Shown piece by piece: positions 30,053-38,911 of a stretch of DNA of 64,000 bases (the stretch's first letter is position 1; the number at the start of each line of letters is the position of its first letter). The notes beneath the pieces are model-generated. The model made no database searches. It was not told the origin of the DNA and saw only the letters and a program-made list of their open reading frames with translations. The position numbers and the translations under genes were made by a program. Origin of the DNA: Mesorhizobium sp. LSJC280B00 (GTDB lineage Bacteria; Pseudomonadota; Alphaproteobacteria; Rhizobiales; Rhizobiaceae); NCBI RefSeq assembly GCF_000502835.1, contig NZ_AYVL01000005.1:267769-331768 (forward strand). The letters run 5' to 3'.

Positions 30053-30239
30053 AGAGCGGTTCATCGTTTCACGCAGAACCGCTCTGTCTCTTTGTTTTGA
30101 CGCAATTCCGGACGGAAAGCCGTTTCCACACTTTCCTGCAAATGCTCTAACGCGCGTCGCGTCTGGTGAGATTCGTGCGACGCGCTTCAAGTCCTGTTTT
30201 ATGCGTGTCGTTGTCCCAAAACCGCTACGCGCTTTTGGG
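30053..30239. repeat. Composite of three rhizobial intergenic palindromes
   Basis: Three hairpins in a row: AGAGCGGTTC (30053-30062) with GAACCGCTCT (30076-30085); GCGCGTCGC (30152-30160) with GCGACGCGC (30177-30185); and CCCAAAA (30215-30221) with TTTTGGG (30233-30239). Between them lies TTTGTTTTGACGCAATTCCG, which recurs at 35699-35760. The block fills the gap between convergent genes. I see no coding potential in it. Confidence 0.8.
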
Positions 30240-30248
30240 CGAAATGCA

Positions 30249-30920
30249 TTAAACAGTTCCAATCAGCATGAAGCGCGTATAATTTTTTGTCGGCAGTTCG
30301 CCGGAGAACCGCACCTCCCGTAGCGCCGCCATTTCCTCGAAGGCTGCAAGCGAAGCCACGCAGTTGATGTGCGTCGGCTCGCTGAAATAATCGTTCGATT
30401 GCAGCAGTACATTCGTGCCCGGCGGAAGCAGAGCAAGCCAGGCGCGCAGATCGGCTATGTGTTCGCAGCTCGTATTGACTATCAGATCGGGCCGCCCGGC
30501 CGCATAGTCGAGTGCGTACATGTCTGCCGTCAGCGCCCGGAACCGGTCGCCGGCTTCCCGGTTGAGGGTCCGGGCGACCGGCGCGACTTCGGGGTCGATG
30601 TCGATGCTATCGACCGCCGCGATGTCGAAGCGGGCGTCGTTGAAAAGCATTGCCGGCAATACGCCGTACCATCCACCCAGAACCCATATGCGCCCGAAGC
30701 GGCCGCCGCCGCTTTCGAACAGCCTATCGAGCGCCCACATCTTGCAGGCGACCTGCTTGTGGTTGAAGGCGTTGGCGATATCGGCCTTCGGATGCTTGGC
30801 GACGACGCGCGCCAGCCCTGCCACGAGAGGGCAGTTGACATAAGCAGCAATTCCCCGCGTGAGGTCCAAGGCTTGCTCGTGCCAGTCCATGGCATTGCGT
30901 GGTTGCGTGACATCCATCAT
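30249..30920 (-). CDS. Class I SAM-dependent methyltransferase-like protein
   Basis: 223 residues. RIWVLGGWYGVLPAML is the SAM-binding strand-loop (motif I), AVDSIDIDPEVAPVA carries the acidic ribose-binding residue, and PDLIVNTSCEHIADL is motif IV. The conserved ending LPTKNYTRFMLIG recalls small rhizobial and phage methyltransferases of unknown substrate. Two adjacent ATGs (30920, 30917) are possible; neither has a strong ribosome-binding site. It faces the glycosyltransferase operon and could decorate its product, but that is inference from position. Confidence 0.65.
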   Translation of the reverse strand: MMDVTQPRNAMDWHEQALDLTRGIAAYVNCPLVAGLARVVAKHPKADIANAFNHKQVACKMWALDRLFESGGGRFGRIWVLGGWYGVLPAMLFNDARFDIAAVDSIDIDPEVAPVARTLNREAGDRFRALTADMYALDYAAGRPDLIVNTSCEHIADLRAWLALLPPGTNVLLQSNDYFSEPTHINCVASLAAFEEMAALREVRFSGELPTKNYTRFMLIGTV

Positions 30921-31002
30921 AATTCGTCTTGTATGTTGGGATTTTGGGCGACACAACGCAATCTTGCCTCCCGCAAGACTGTTTGATTCCGCGGACGTGA
31001 TC

Positions 31003-31368
31003 ATGCTGCAAGCCGCTTGGCTATTGCCCGGTGCCGGAGAGAGCCTGTTGCATCTGTCCGGATCATCGGCGTCCATCCGCCAGCACCAGCCGCGCAGCTG
31101 CGGCCTCGTGCTGCTCGGCTGTTCGCCAAAGCCCTACGAAAGCCGCGGACCGTTTGGCCAGCTGCTTTCTTCGCCGATCAACAATGCCCATGTCGTTGCC
31201 ATCGACCATGCGCCGGAACTGGATCGCGCCGCCTCGCAGATTCCTTGCATCGTTGAGCGCAGGACAATGTCCGTGCACAGCAGCTTCGAGCTTGTCGTTG
31301 GCGATGAAGAAATTGCCGATACGCCATTCGCCAGCAGGTGCTTTTACATCCTGCATCCTTCCAACTGA
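31003..31368 (+). CDS. Doubtful small hypothetical protein
   Basis: 121 residues from ATG 31003 in the 465-base gap between the methyltransferase and the ABC-type gene. The ending ELVVGDEEIADTPFASRCF looks protein-like and the frame is open further upstream, but no family is recognised and the ribosome-binding site is weak. It could be decayed coding DNA or a leader of the ABC-type gene. The opposite strand also has an open frame of similar length. Confidence 0.3.
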   Translation: MLQAAWLLPGAGESLLHLSGSSASIRQHQPRSCGLVLLGCSPKPYESRGPFGQLLSSPINNAHVVAIDHAPELDRAASQIPCIVERRTMSVHSSFELVVGDEEIADTPFASRCFYILHPSN

Positions 31369-31385
31369 AGGGTCCACAGCCACAT

Positions 31386-34100
31386 ATGGAAGCCAGCCTA
31401 GCCCGCTATATCTGGACGCACACCAAGAAGCAGCAGCTCTGGATATTGATGATCGTCGTGCTTTCGATGATCCCGTATTTCATGTCCTTCGACCTGCCGA
31501 AGCTGATCGTCAACGGACCGATCCAAGGTCGCGGCTTCGAGCAACCGGGCGCGACCCAGCCATTCATGAGGCTACACTACAACCTGCCGTTCATTGGAGA
31601 GGTCCAGTTCTTCTCCGGTTTTCAGCTCGACCGCGAGGAGACCCTGTTTGCCCTGAGCCTTGTGTTCCTCTTGCTAGTCGTCATCAACGGCCTGTTCAAA
31701 TTCTACATCAACACCTACAAGGGCCGCCTCGGCGAACGCATGCTGCGGCGTATCCGCTTCGATCTGGTCGACCGTGTGCTGCGTTTTCCGCCAGTTTACT
31801 TCAAGCGGGTGAAATCCGCCGAAGTGGCGACCATGGTGAAGGACGAGGTGGAGCCGCTGGGCGGCTTCATCGGCGACGCCTTCCTGCAGCCGGTACTGCT
31901 CGGCGGCCAAGCGCTGACGGCCATGCTGTTCATCATGATCCAGAACGTCTGGCTCGGAATGATAGCGGTCGTGATCGTGGCGATCCAGATCGTGCTCATC
32001 CCGCGAATGCGGCGGCGGCTGATCGTGCTCGGGCGCCAACGGCAGTTGACGGCGCGCGCGCTTTCGGGCCGGGTTGGCGAAATCGTCGACGGCATCGGCG
32101 CGGTTCACGTCCACGATACATCAAACTACGAGCGCGCCGACATAGCTGCCCGGCTCGGGCTCATCTTCAAGATCCGCTTCGATCTTTACCAATGGAAATT
32201 CATGGTGAAGTTCCTCAACAATTTTCTCGCGCAGCTCACGCCCTTTCTGTTCTACATGATCGGCGGGTATCTGGTCCTCCAGGGGCGGCTGGACGTCGGC
32301 CAGCTCGTGGCCGTGATCGGCGCCTACAAGGACCTGCCCGGACCGATGAAGGAACTGATCGACTGGGATCAGGATCGGCAGGATGTCCAGGTCAAATATC
32401 AACAGGTCGTTGAACAGTTCACCGTCGAAGGTCTCATCGCGCCGAAAATCGGGGTATTGACGATCGACGATCCCGATCCGATGACCAAGCCGCTGTCGGC
32501 GATCAATCTGTCCGTAGCAGACGATGGCGGTGCAATGCTCCTTAACCGTATCTCCCTCCAGGTCAAGCCGGGTGAGACGGTGGCACTGGTCAGTACCGCA
32601 ACAGGTGGAGCGGAGGCGCTTGCAGAAGCCTTCGCGCGGCTGAACTGGCCGGACAGCGGAAGGGTCGCTTCGGGCACCGACGACCTGCTTGAACTCCCCG
32701 AAGCAGTAACCGGCCGGCGCATGTCGTATGCCTCGTCGGATGTTTTCCTGTTCCAGGCAAGCCTCCGCGACAACCTGCTCTACGGGTTGAAGCATGCGCC
32801 GCTGACATCGGTGCCTTATGACGGTGCTGCGGCAGATCAGCACCGCTGGAACATTCACGAGGCGCGCCGGTCGGGCAATCCGGATCTTGATATCCACAGC
32901 GACTGGATCAACTATGCTTCCGCTGGCGCTACCGGCCCGCACGACCTCTTTGAAGCCGTGCGCCGGGTGCTCGACGCGGTTGTTCTGTCGCGTGACATTC
33001 TGGATCTCGGCTTGCGCTCTTCGGCCGATCTCACGCGTCACACGGAGCTTGCCAGGCGGATCGTCGAACTGCGTGCGGCGCTGCGGACCCGGCTGGAACA
33101 AGAGGGGCTGAGCGGATTGGTGGTTCCTTTCGAACCGGGCGCCTACAACAAGGAAGCAACGATCGGCCAAAACCTGCTCTTCGGCGCTGCCGCCGGCCCC
33201 GAACTGGCCGACAGGGCCCTGGCGGCCAATCCCTATTTTGCTTCCGTGCTGAGGCAAGCCGGCCTCGACCGCACGCTCTACGAAATGGGCTTGGAGATCG
33301 CCAAACAGGCGATCGAGCTGTTTGCCGACCTGCCGCCCGATCACCAGTTCTTCCAGCAGCTCGCCTTCATGAGCGCGGAGGAGATACCCGCCTACGAAAC
33401 CTTGCTGCAACGGCTCAAGAACCGTCCCTACGAGGCGGTTTCGGAGAACGATCGCGCCATGATCGTCACCTTGAGCTTTGCCTATATCGAGCCCCGGCAC
33501 CGCTTCGGCCTGCTGAGCGACGAGCTGATGAGCAAGATCGTCGCTGCACGCAACCGGTTCTATGAAGACCTGCCGCCCGAGATGCACAATGCGGTCGAAC
33601 GGTATGATCCTGCCAAATACATTGCCGCGGCCACCGTCATGGATAATGTCCTGTTCGGGCGTGTGGGCAACAATCATCCCGACGCGCCCGACCGCATACG
33701 CTCCATCGTCTATGACATTCTTGACGAACTGGGGCTTTATGGCGAACTTCTGGATGTCGGCCTGGACTTCAACGTCGGCTCCGGCGGCAGGCGGCTGACC
33801 GGTGGACAGCGACAGAAGCTCGATGTTGCCCGGGCCTTGCTCAAGCGTCCCGATTTTCTCATTCTCAACCGGCCGCTGTCGGCGCTCGACCAGCGCATGC
33901 AGGATAAGGTGCTGCGAAATGTGCTCGAGGAAGCCAGGCGCGACGGCCATTCGCCGGCAATTGTGTGGGTCGTGACGAATCCGGCAATGGCGATGATGTT
34001 CGATCGCGTTATCGTCTTCGACTCGGGTCAATTGGCGGAAGACGGAACACACGAGACACTTTTGGCAGGGAACGGTATCTTCAAGGAACTGTTGTCATAG
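31386..34100 (+). CDS. ABC exporter-like protein with degenerate ATPase and large insertion
   Basis: 904 residues. Residues about 15-320 form a type-1 exporter membrane domain (helices near LWILMIVVLSMIPYF, LFALSLVFLLLVVING and ALTAMLFIMIQNVWLGMIAV). The nucleotide-binding region starts near 380. Walker A is lost: after GETVALV comes STATGGAEALA (from 403), with no GKS/T. The Q-loop position is Ser (SSDVFLFQASLRDNLLYG). The signature LTGGQRQKLDVARALL is kept (from 804). Walker B reads FLILNRPLSALD, so Asp is Asn828 and the catalytic Glu is Arg829, and the H-loop His is Asn865 (VVTNP). About 340 residues separate Q-loop and signature, against roughly 40-50 normally; they repeat NLLFG/NVLFG-like phrases. 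It is probably a non-hydrolysing scaffold or regulated channel. A cyclic-nucleotide-binding gene follows. Confidence 0.82.
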   Translation: MEASLARYIWTHTKKQQLWILMIVVLSMIPYFMSFDLPKLIVNGPIQGRGFEQPGATQPFMRLHYNLPFIGEVQFFSGFQLDREETLFALSLVFLLLVVINGLFKFYINTYKGRLGERMLRRIRFDLVDRVLRFPPVYFKRVKSAEVATMVKDEVEPLGGFIGDAFLQPVLLGGQALTAMLFIMIQNVWLGMIAVVIVAIQIVLIPRMRRRLIVLGRQRQLTARALSGRVGEIVDGIGAVHVHDTSNYERADIAARLGLIFKIRFDLYQWKFMVKFLNNFLAQLTPFLFYMIGGYLVLQGRLDVGQLVAVIGAYKDLPGPMKELIDWDQDRQDVQVKYQQVVEQFTVEGLIAPKIGVLTIDDPDPMTKPLSAINLSVADDGGAMLLNRISLQVKPGETVALVSTATGGAEALAEAFARLNWPDSGRVASGTDDLLELPEAVTGRRMSYASSDVFLFQASLRDNLLYGLKHAPLTSVPYDGAAADQHRWNIHEARRSGNPDLDIHSDWINYASAGATGPHDLFEAVRRVLDAVVLSRDILDLGLRSSADLTRHTELARRIVELRAALRTRLEQEGLSGLVVPFEPGAYNKEATIGQNLLFGAAAGPELADRALAANPYFASVLRQAGLDRTLYEMGLEIAKQAIELFADLPPDHQFFQQLAFMSAEEIPAYETLLQRLKNRPYEAVSENDRAMIVTLSFAYIEPRHRFGLLSDELMSKIVAARNRFYEDLPPEMHNAVERYDPAKYIAAATVMDNVLFGRVGNNHPDAPDRIRSIVYDILDELGLYGELLDVGLDFNVGSGGRRLTGGQRQKLDVARALLKRPDFLILNRPLSALDQRMQDKVLRNVLEEARRDGHSPAIVWVVTNPAMAMMFDRVIVFDSGQLAEDGTHETLLAGNGIFKELLS

Positions 34101-34222
34101 AGCAACGGACATTCAGATGGGATCATTCTGCCGGTGCACGATATCGGGCTCGCCACCTTTCGCGTGGTTTGTCTCGCCATCCCGGAAAGAGAATTGATTC
34201 CATCTGGGCGTCCATTGCTCTA
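34098..34222. repeat. 125-base inverted-repeat element overlapping the ABC-type gene stop
   Basis: Arms 34098-34129 and 34190-34222 are imperfect inverted complements (about 32 bases, few mismatches). The left arm begins with TAGAGCAACGGAC, and its first three bases are the stop codon of the preceding gene. The right arm ends TCCATTGCTCTA, just before the cyclic-nucleotide-binding gene. It is MITE-like, with no coding content. Confidence 0.75.
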
Positions 34223-34257
34223 GTCTGGCAAACGCGAATTTTGGAAGGTTTGCGACA

Positions 34258-34707
34258 ATGCTGCTCAAGGATGAAGTTGGAATGCTGCAACGCGTTCCCT
34301 TGTTCTCTGCCATCGAGCCGACAAAGCTCAAGCTGCTTGCGTTCACATCCGATCGTGTGAGCTACAGCGCCGGCCAGATCCTTTTCCGGCAGGGCGACGA
34401 GGGAGACGCCGCCTATGTCATCCTTTCAGGCAGGGCGGATATTCTTGTCGATTCCGACAGCGGACCGATAAAAGTTGCCGAACTGGAGCCAAATTCGATC
34501 GTTGGCGAGATCGCCATATTGTGCAACAGCTCCCGCACTGCCACCGTCAGAGCGGCAAGTCCGCTGGAAGCCCTGAGAATCCGCAAGGATCATTTCCTGA
34601 GGCTTATGAGGGAGTTCCCGGAAATGACCATCGAGATATTGCGGGTTCTTGCCGATCGCCTAAGCCATACGACCGCGGATCTGATCGACGCACGAAGCGC
34701 CAAATAA
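34258..34707 (+). CDS. Stand-alone cyclic-nucleotide-binding domain protein
   Basis: 149 residues, almost entirely one cNMP-binding beta-barrel (SAGQILFRQGDEGDAAYVIL, then the phosphate-binding cassette GEIAILCNSSRTATVRA with its Glu and Arg) and a C-terminal helix. There is no helix-turn-helix, so it is not a Crp/Fnr transcription factor but a sensor that must act on a partner protein. Position suggests the degenerate ABC-type protein upstream or the MBL hydrolase downstream. Two cyclase-like genes lie within 7 kb. cAMP rather than cGMP is likely but not provable by eye. Confidence 0.88.
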   Translation: MLLKDEVGMLQRVPLFSAIEPTKLKLLAFTSDRVSYSAGQILFRQGDEGDAAYVILSGRADILVDSDSGPIKVAELEPNSIVGEIAILCNSSRTATVRAASPLEALRIRKDHFLRLMREFPEMTIEILRVLADRLSHTTADLIDARSAK

Positions 34708-34829
34708 CGAAGGACGTGCGCTCGATCCTCGCCGTCGTGACGGCACTGTCCTCTCGCTGAGAAGATCACCCGGAGAAAGCCTGTCTCGCCTAGCAGCAGT
34801 TGTTTGGATATGATGGGCGAAGGGGTAGC

Positions 34830-35684
34830 ATGGACGACAACGTTTTCCTGGTCAGGTTTTGGGGTGTCCGCGGCAGCATTTCGGTATCAGGGCCAGAATT
34901 CTCTCGCTATGGTGGCAACTCAATCTGCGTCGAGATGCGATGCGGTAAGCATACGCTTCTGTTCGACGCAGGCTCTGGCCTACGGCCTGCCGGCGCGGCG
35001 CTTCAGGCGTTGGGCGTGACCGATTTCGACCTGCTTTTCACCCATTGCCATTACGATCACATCATCGGGCTGCCGTCTTTTGCGCCGATCTATGACCGGG
35101 GCGCCAAGGTTACGCTTTGGTCCGGGCATCTTGCAGGACACATGACGACCCGGCAGATGGTCGATGAGTTCATGCGGCCGCCGTGGTTTCCGGTGAAACT
35201 GGAGGCCTGCAAGGCAAGCCTCGACTATCGCGATTTCGTATCTGGAGACGTGCTTCACCCGCGCGAAGGGGTGGTGGTCCGAACCGGCAGTCTTATGCAT
35301 CCGGGCGGCTGCATAGGCTACCGGGTCGAATGGGGCGGCGGCGTCGTGGCGGTGATCACAGACACTGAGCACGAGCCGGACAAACTCGATCAGGCGGTGC
35401 TCGGCCTGATCGAAGATGCCGACCTCGTCATTTACGATTGCACCTACACCGAGGAGGAAATGGAACGCCGCCGCGGTTACGGGCACTCGACTTGGCAACA
35501 GGGCGTCAAGCTCTGTGAGGCGGCCGGTGCGCGGAGGCTTGCGCTGTTTCACCACGATCCGACACGCACCGACAAGGAACTGGACAAGATCCAGAAGCTG
35601 GCCAAGGACAGGTTTACCGGCGCTTTTGCCGCGCGGGATGGCCAGACGCTCAAACTTCCAGTCTCATTGCGCAAAAGGCGCTGA
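34830..35684 (+). CDS. MBL-fold metallohydrolase, possible cyclic-nucleotide phosphodiesterase
   Basis: 284 residues. The metal site is complete: HCHYDH, a histidine in LMHPGG, the bridging Asp in ITDTEHEPD, and the final His pair in ALFHHDPTR. RFWGVRGSISVSGPEF and YGGNSICVEM are typical of the RNase Z/phosphodiesterase-like branch. GAAGGGG precedes the ATG. Adjacent to a cNMP-binding protein and near cyclases, it may degrade the same messenger; that is inference, since the branch also contains nucleases and other hydrolases. Confidence 0.78.
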   Translation: MDDNVFLVRFWGVRGSISVSGPEFSRYGGNSICVEMRCGKHTLLFDAGSGLRPAGAALQALGVTDFDLLFTHCHYDHIIGLPSFAPIYDRGAKVTLWSGHLAGHMTTRQMVDEFMRPPWFPVKLEACKASLDYRDFVSGDVLHPREGVVVRTGSLMHPGGCIGYRVEWGGGVVAVITDTEHEPDKLDQAVLGLIEDADLVIYDCTYTEEEMERRRGYGHSTWQQGVKLCEAAGARRLALFHHDPTRTDKELDKIQKLAKDRFTGAFAARDGQTLKLPVSLRKRR

Positions 35685-35685
35685 G

Positions 35686-36510
35686 CTATTTTCCTCTATC
35701 TCTTTGTTTTGACGCAATTCCGGACGGAAACCGTTCATACTTTCCTGGAATTGTTCTACCGGCGCTGCGCCCGATCAATGTCCTGATCGGAAGCCATGCG
35801 CAGGCTTCAGTCTGTGCGGTGACTGTGAACAGCCGTTCGAGGAAGAGCCAGGCCGATTCATCATGTACGAGATGGTGGGTGAGCAGGCCCACCGGTTCGC
35901 CCCCATCGAATGCATGCTGCAATTGCGCGATGATAGTCTGAACCAATAGGCCATGATCGCGGCAGCCGCGCGTGCCATGCCAATCCATGATGTCGACATT
36001 GCTGTTGATGACCGCAAGTGAAGCCGGCCTTGGCGGCCCATAGACCGACAATGCCGAAAATCCTATCGATCCAAGGTCGGATACCAAGCCGGCGTCGATC
36101 CTGTTCCAGGGTGGCACCAGCATCGGAACGGCACGTGCGCCGTGCAGGCCGGTTACGTGCGCCAGCCCGCGAGCCAGATCATCGAGCACCGCCTCGCGTG
36201 GCCGATGCGCGCCGAGCTCCTGCTTCTTCTGGCCCTCGGGCGCATGATTTCGGTGCGCCCAGCCATGGATGGCGACCGTGGCATGCGGCGCCTCGTCAAG
36301 CCGAACGACAAGCTTCTCGTCAGTCAGGGCGGGAATGACGGCCAGAGTCACCGGAACCGCGAATTCACCGGTGAGGTCGAGCAACCGATCAAGCGCAGGC
36401 GTCGGATCCACGGCGTCATCGTCGCGCAGCCAGAACTCTGCCTTACGGTCCGCCCGTTGCCGGCTCGCCAGTTCCTCCACCAAGGGTTGCCAGATTTGAT
36501 CGGATGTCAT
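35686..36510 (-). CDS. Polysaccharide deacetylase family protein
   Basis: 274 residues. The deacetylase (CE4-like) fold is indicated by EFWLRDDDAVDPTPALDRLL with the metal-binding Asp cluster, ATVAIHGWAHRNHAP with the His pair, VPPWNRID as the loop before the catalytic strand, and LLTHHLVHDE near the end. The last 15 residues (RFPSGIASKQRDRGK) come from a rhizobial repeat, so the C-terminus is repeat-derived. The gene overlaps the upstream glycosyltransferase by one base (ATG/stop), showing tight coupling. Probable role: removal of acetyl groups from a glycan made by the cluster. Confidence 0.78.
   Translation of the reverse strand: MTSDQIWQPLVEELASRQRADRKAEFWLRDDDAVDPTPALDRLLDLTGEFAVPVTLAVIPALTDEKLVVRLDEAPHATVAIHGWAHRNHAPEGQKKQELGAHRPREAVLDDLARGLAHVTGLHGARAVPMLVPPWNRIDAGLVSDLGSIGFSALSVYGPPRPASLAVINSNVDIMDWHGTRGCRDHGLLVQTIIAQLQHAFDGGEPVGLLTHHLVHDESAWLFLERLFTVTAQTEACAWLPIRTLIGRSAGRTIPGKYERFPSGIASKQRDRGK
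35699..35760. repeat. Rhizobial repeat forming the 3' end of the deacetylase gene
   Basis: TCTTTGTTTTGACGCAATTC, the following CGGACGGAAA and then CTTTCCTGGAATT match the middle part of the composite at 30053-30239. It lies within the last codons of the minus-strand deacetylase gene and immediately before the convergent MBL gene stop. Confidence 0.75.
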
Positions 36511-37595
36511 CAGACCGGGATCTTCGCAAGAAGTTCGGCCAGACGCGCCGCTGCAGCACCGAGAGAACGTTCTTCGAGGATGAAACGTCTGGCTTCTGCG
36601 GCCATGATGGATCTTTCGTCGTTACGGGCCAGAAGCCTTTCAATGGCAGAAGCGAACGCCGCCACATCGTCCGGCGGGGTGAGAAACCCGGCCTGGCCAT
36701 TCCGGACGACCTCCGGCACGCCGGCGACGTCCTGAGCCACAACCGGAAGGCCGGCGGCCTGTGCTTCAAGATAGGCAACGCCATAGGCCTCGCCGAAACC
36801 CGGCCAGACGTAAATTCCCCCACTGTAGAGGACATCCGGCACGGCGGCTGGCTCAATCGCGCCAAGCCATTCGATACGCTCGGCGGGCAAGCCGGCGAAT
36901 TGCGCTTTGATCTCCTCGCGGGCAGGTCCGTCCCCGACGACCGACATGGTCCAGGGCAGGTGACCGATCGAACCGAGCGCCTGCGCCAGCATGCGATAGC
37001 TTTCGACTTTGTCGCCCGGGCGCATCATGGCGACGGTAACGAGGCGCGTCGGACAACCGCGTGCCGGCGTTTCCCGGAATAGCGATGTGTCGATGAAGGG
37101 CGAAAGCATGCCGAAAGCGGCGTCGGGTACCGCATCTGCCAGTCCCTGACGATCCCTTTGCGTGAAGCAGATGTTCAGCGCCGCCTGTTCGACGGCTCGC
37201 GCCACCAACGCTTGCGTATCGGCCCACAAACCGGTGTTGCGCCGCCTCGAATAGGAGGCTTCCGCTGTCACATAGGGGACACCAAAGGCCAACGCCAGTT
37301 CGGGCCCGATCAGGTCGGGCGCCTTGTAATAGGGATGATAGGTGAACCACAGATCGGGCTTGCCGTCACGATCCCAAAGCCTTGCCAGCCGCGCGGCTTC
37401 CTCCCGGGCCTCGATCTTGAGCGCATCGAAACTTTTCGAATCCGGTTCGCGTAGATAGAAGCGCAATTCGGATGCCAGTTCGACGCTATGTCCTCCATGC
37501 TCCAGCGCCTTGACCAGCATCCGTGCCATCTGGCGGTCGCCGGAGGCAACGGGATGATTGGGCGACTTCAGCGGCGCATAGAAGGCAATTCGCAT
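36510..37595 (-). CDS. Glycosyltransferase family 4 (group 1) enzyme
   Basis: 361 residues. The N-terminal RIAFYAPLKSPNHPVASGDR is characteristic of rhizobial GT4 enzymes that act after a polysaccharide synthase. The C-terminal domain shows YVWPGFGEAYGVAYLEAQAA with the ExxxxxxxE-type motif and PVVAQDVAGVPEVVRNG. It forms a two-gene minus-strand operon with the deacetylase. The DUF3095 gene is transcribed divergently from close by. Confidence 0.87.
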   Translation of the reverse strand: MRIAFYAPLKSPNHPVASGDRQMARMLVKALEHGGHSVELASELRFYLREPDSKSFDALKIEAREEAARLARLWDRDGKPDLWFTYHPYYKAPDLIGPELALAFGVPYVTAEASYSRRRNTGLWADTQALVARAVEQAALNICFTQRDRQGLADAVPDAAFGMLSPFIDTSLFRETPARGCPTRLVTVAMMRPGDKVESYRMLAQALGSIGHLPWTMSVVGDGPAREEIKAQFAGLPAERIEWLGAIEPAAVPDVLYSGGIYVWPGFGEAYGVAYLEAQAAGLPVVAQDVAGVPEVVRNGQAGFLTPPDDVAAFASAIERLLARNDERSIMAAEARRFILEERSLGAAAARLAELLAKIPV

Positions 37596-37687
37596 CCCCG
37601 GACCCTATCATCGGAAAGCCTGCGCAAGTCAATTTCGAAGCATGATCGACTTCACCCTCAAGCACTGGAATGTGCTATCTGATGCTC

Positions 37688-38848
37688 ATGGAAACAGCTG
37701 CCGCGTCCGATCCGTTTGTTGCTTCTCTGCCGGTCTTCGCAAAGTTTGAAAGCGTTGCCGATATCGATAACTATCGGCCTCTCCCCGATGGCTGGGCGCT
37801 GGCCACCGCAGACATCGTCGGCTCGACCAAGGCGATCGAGGCGGGGCGCTATAAAACCGTCAATATGGCCGGTGCCAGCGTCATTTCGGCGCTGCTCAAT
37901 GCGCTGGGTAGGCAAGATCTTCCCTTTGTCTTCGGCGGCGACGGCGCGCTCGTGGCGTTTCCTGGCTCGGCGCTGGAGATCACCCGTAACGCGCTGGCGG
38001 CTGTCCAGAGATGGGTGGCGGACGAACTGGATCTGACCTTGCGTGCCGCAATCGTGCCGATAAAGGATATAAGAGCGCAAGGCCTCGATGTTCGCGTGGC
38101 GAGGTTCCAGGCCTCTGATGCGGTCTTCTATGCCATGTTCGCCGGAGGTGGCGGCAGTTGGGCGGAAGCCGAGATGAAAGCGGGGCGCTACCGCATCGAT
38201 CCTGCGCCGGCCGGCACGCGACCGGATCTGACTGGCCTCTCGTGCCGCTGGAACCCGATCGAAGCCCGGCATGGCGAAATCGTCTCGATCATAGCCATAC
38301 CGGGGGCGTCGCGCGACTTGCGCGGTTTTCAGTTTCTGGTTTCCGACATCATCGCCCTTGCCGGCAGGCAGGAACGCGATGGCCACCCGGTGCCGGTGAA
38401 CGGGCCGGACTATAGTTTGCTGCCCGCCGGCCTCGATGTCGAGGCGCGGGCCACGGCGCCGGCAGGACGGCGGTGGCTGTCGAAGCTGTGGATAGTGTTC
38501 CTGATGACGCTTACGGCTGTTGCGGATAGATTTGGCTGGACGATCGGCAGATTCGATCCGAAGATCTACAAACGCGAAGTGGCCAGCAATTCGGATTTCC
38601 GGAAGTTCGACGATGGCTTGAAGATGACCATCGACGTTGACGCGGATGTGTTGCAACGGATCGAGAACCGGCTGAAACAGGCGGAAGAGGCGGGCATCTG
38701 CAACTATGGCCTGCACCGCCAGAAATCGGCCTTGATGACATGCCTCGTCGCATCGCCGCTGCAGCGCGATCACGTTCATTTCATCGATGGCGCCGCCGGC
38801 GGCTATGCGATGGCTGCCGCAAGCCTGAAGGCGAAGGTGCCGATCTGA
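37688..38848 (+). CDS. DUF3095 protein with nucleotide-cyclase-like motifs
   Basis: 386 residues (388 if the ATG at 37682 is used). The motif pair of class III cyclases is visible: ATADIVGSTKAIEAGRYK with the first metal Asp, and FVFGGDGALVAF with the second. The middle is family-specific (LSCRWNPIEARHGEIVSII), and the C-terminus includes GLHRQKSALMTCLV. DUF3095 proteins are generally treated as cyclase homologues of unproven activity. Placement among glycan genes, a cNMP-binding protein and an MBL hydrolase suggests local messenger production. Confidence 0.82.
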   Translation: METAAASDPFVASLPVFAKFESVADIDNYRPLPDGWALATADIVGSTKAIEAGRYKTVNMAGASVISALLNALGRQDLPFVFGGDGALVAFPGSALEITRNALAAVQRWVADELDLTLRAAIVPIKDIRAQGLDVRVARFQASDAVFYAMFAGGGGSWAEAEMKAGRYRIDPAPAGTRPDLTGLSCRWNPIEARHGEIVSIIAIPGASRDLRGFQFLVSDIIALAGRQERDGHPVPVNGPDYSLLPAGLDVEARATAPAGRRWLSKLWIVFLMTLTAVADRFGWTIGRFDPKIYKREVASNSDFRKFDDGLKMTIDVDADVLQRIENRLKQAEEAGICNYGLHRQKSALMTCLVASPLQRDHVHFIDGAAGGYAMAAASLKAKVPI

Positions 38849-38911
38849 CGGCTTGCGGACATCGATTTTCCGCAATATGCCTCGGGGTTCTTGGGAGCGG
38901 TGAGCCTCACC

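Noticed and set aside
31063..31383. Minus-strand 106-codon frame in the gap before the ABC-type gene
   Set aside because: No ribosome-binding site or similarity; it overlaps an equally weak plus-strand candidate, which I list only at low confidence.
32121..34052. 643-codon minus-strand frame opposite the degenerate ABC-type gene
   Set aside because: I considered it because the ABC motifs are broken, but the plus-strand product has membrane helices and a retained signature motif, while the minus frame has no recognisable domain.
34217..34235. Promoter motif TTGCTCTAG-CTGGCAA shared with 41770-41786
   Set aside because: The first part is the end of a repeat arm, so the similarity is better explained by repeat ancestry than by a shared promoter.
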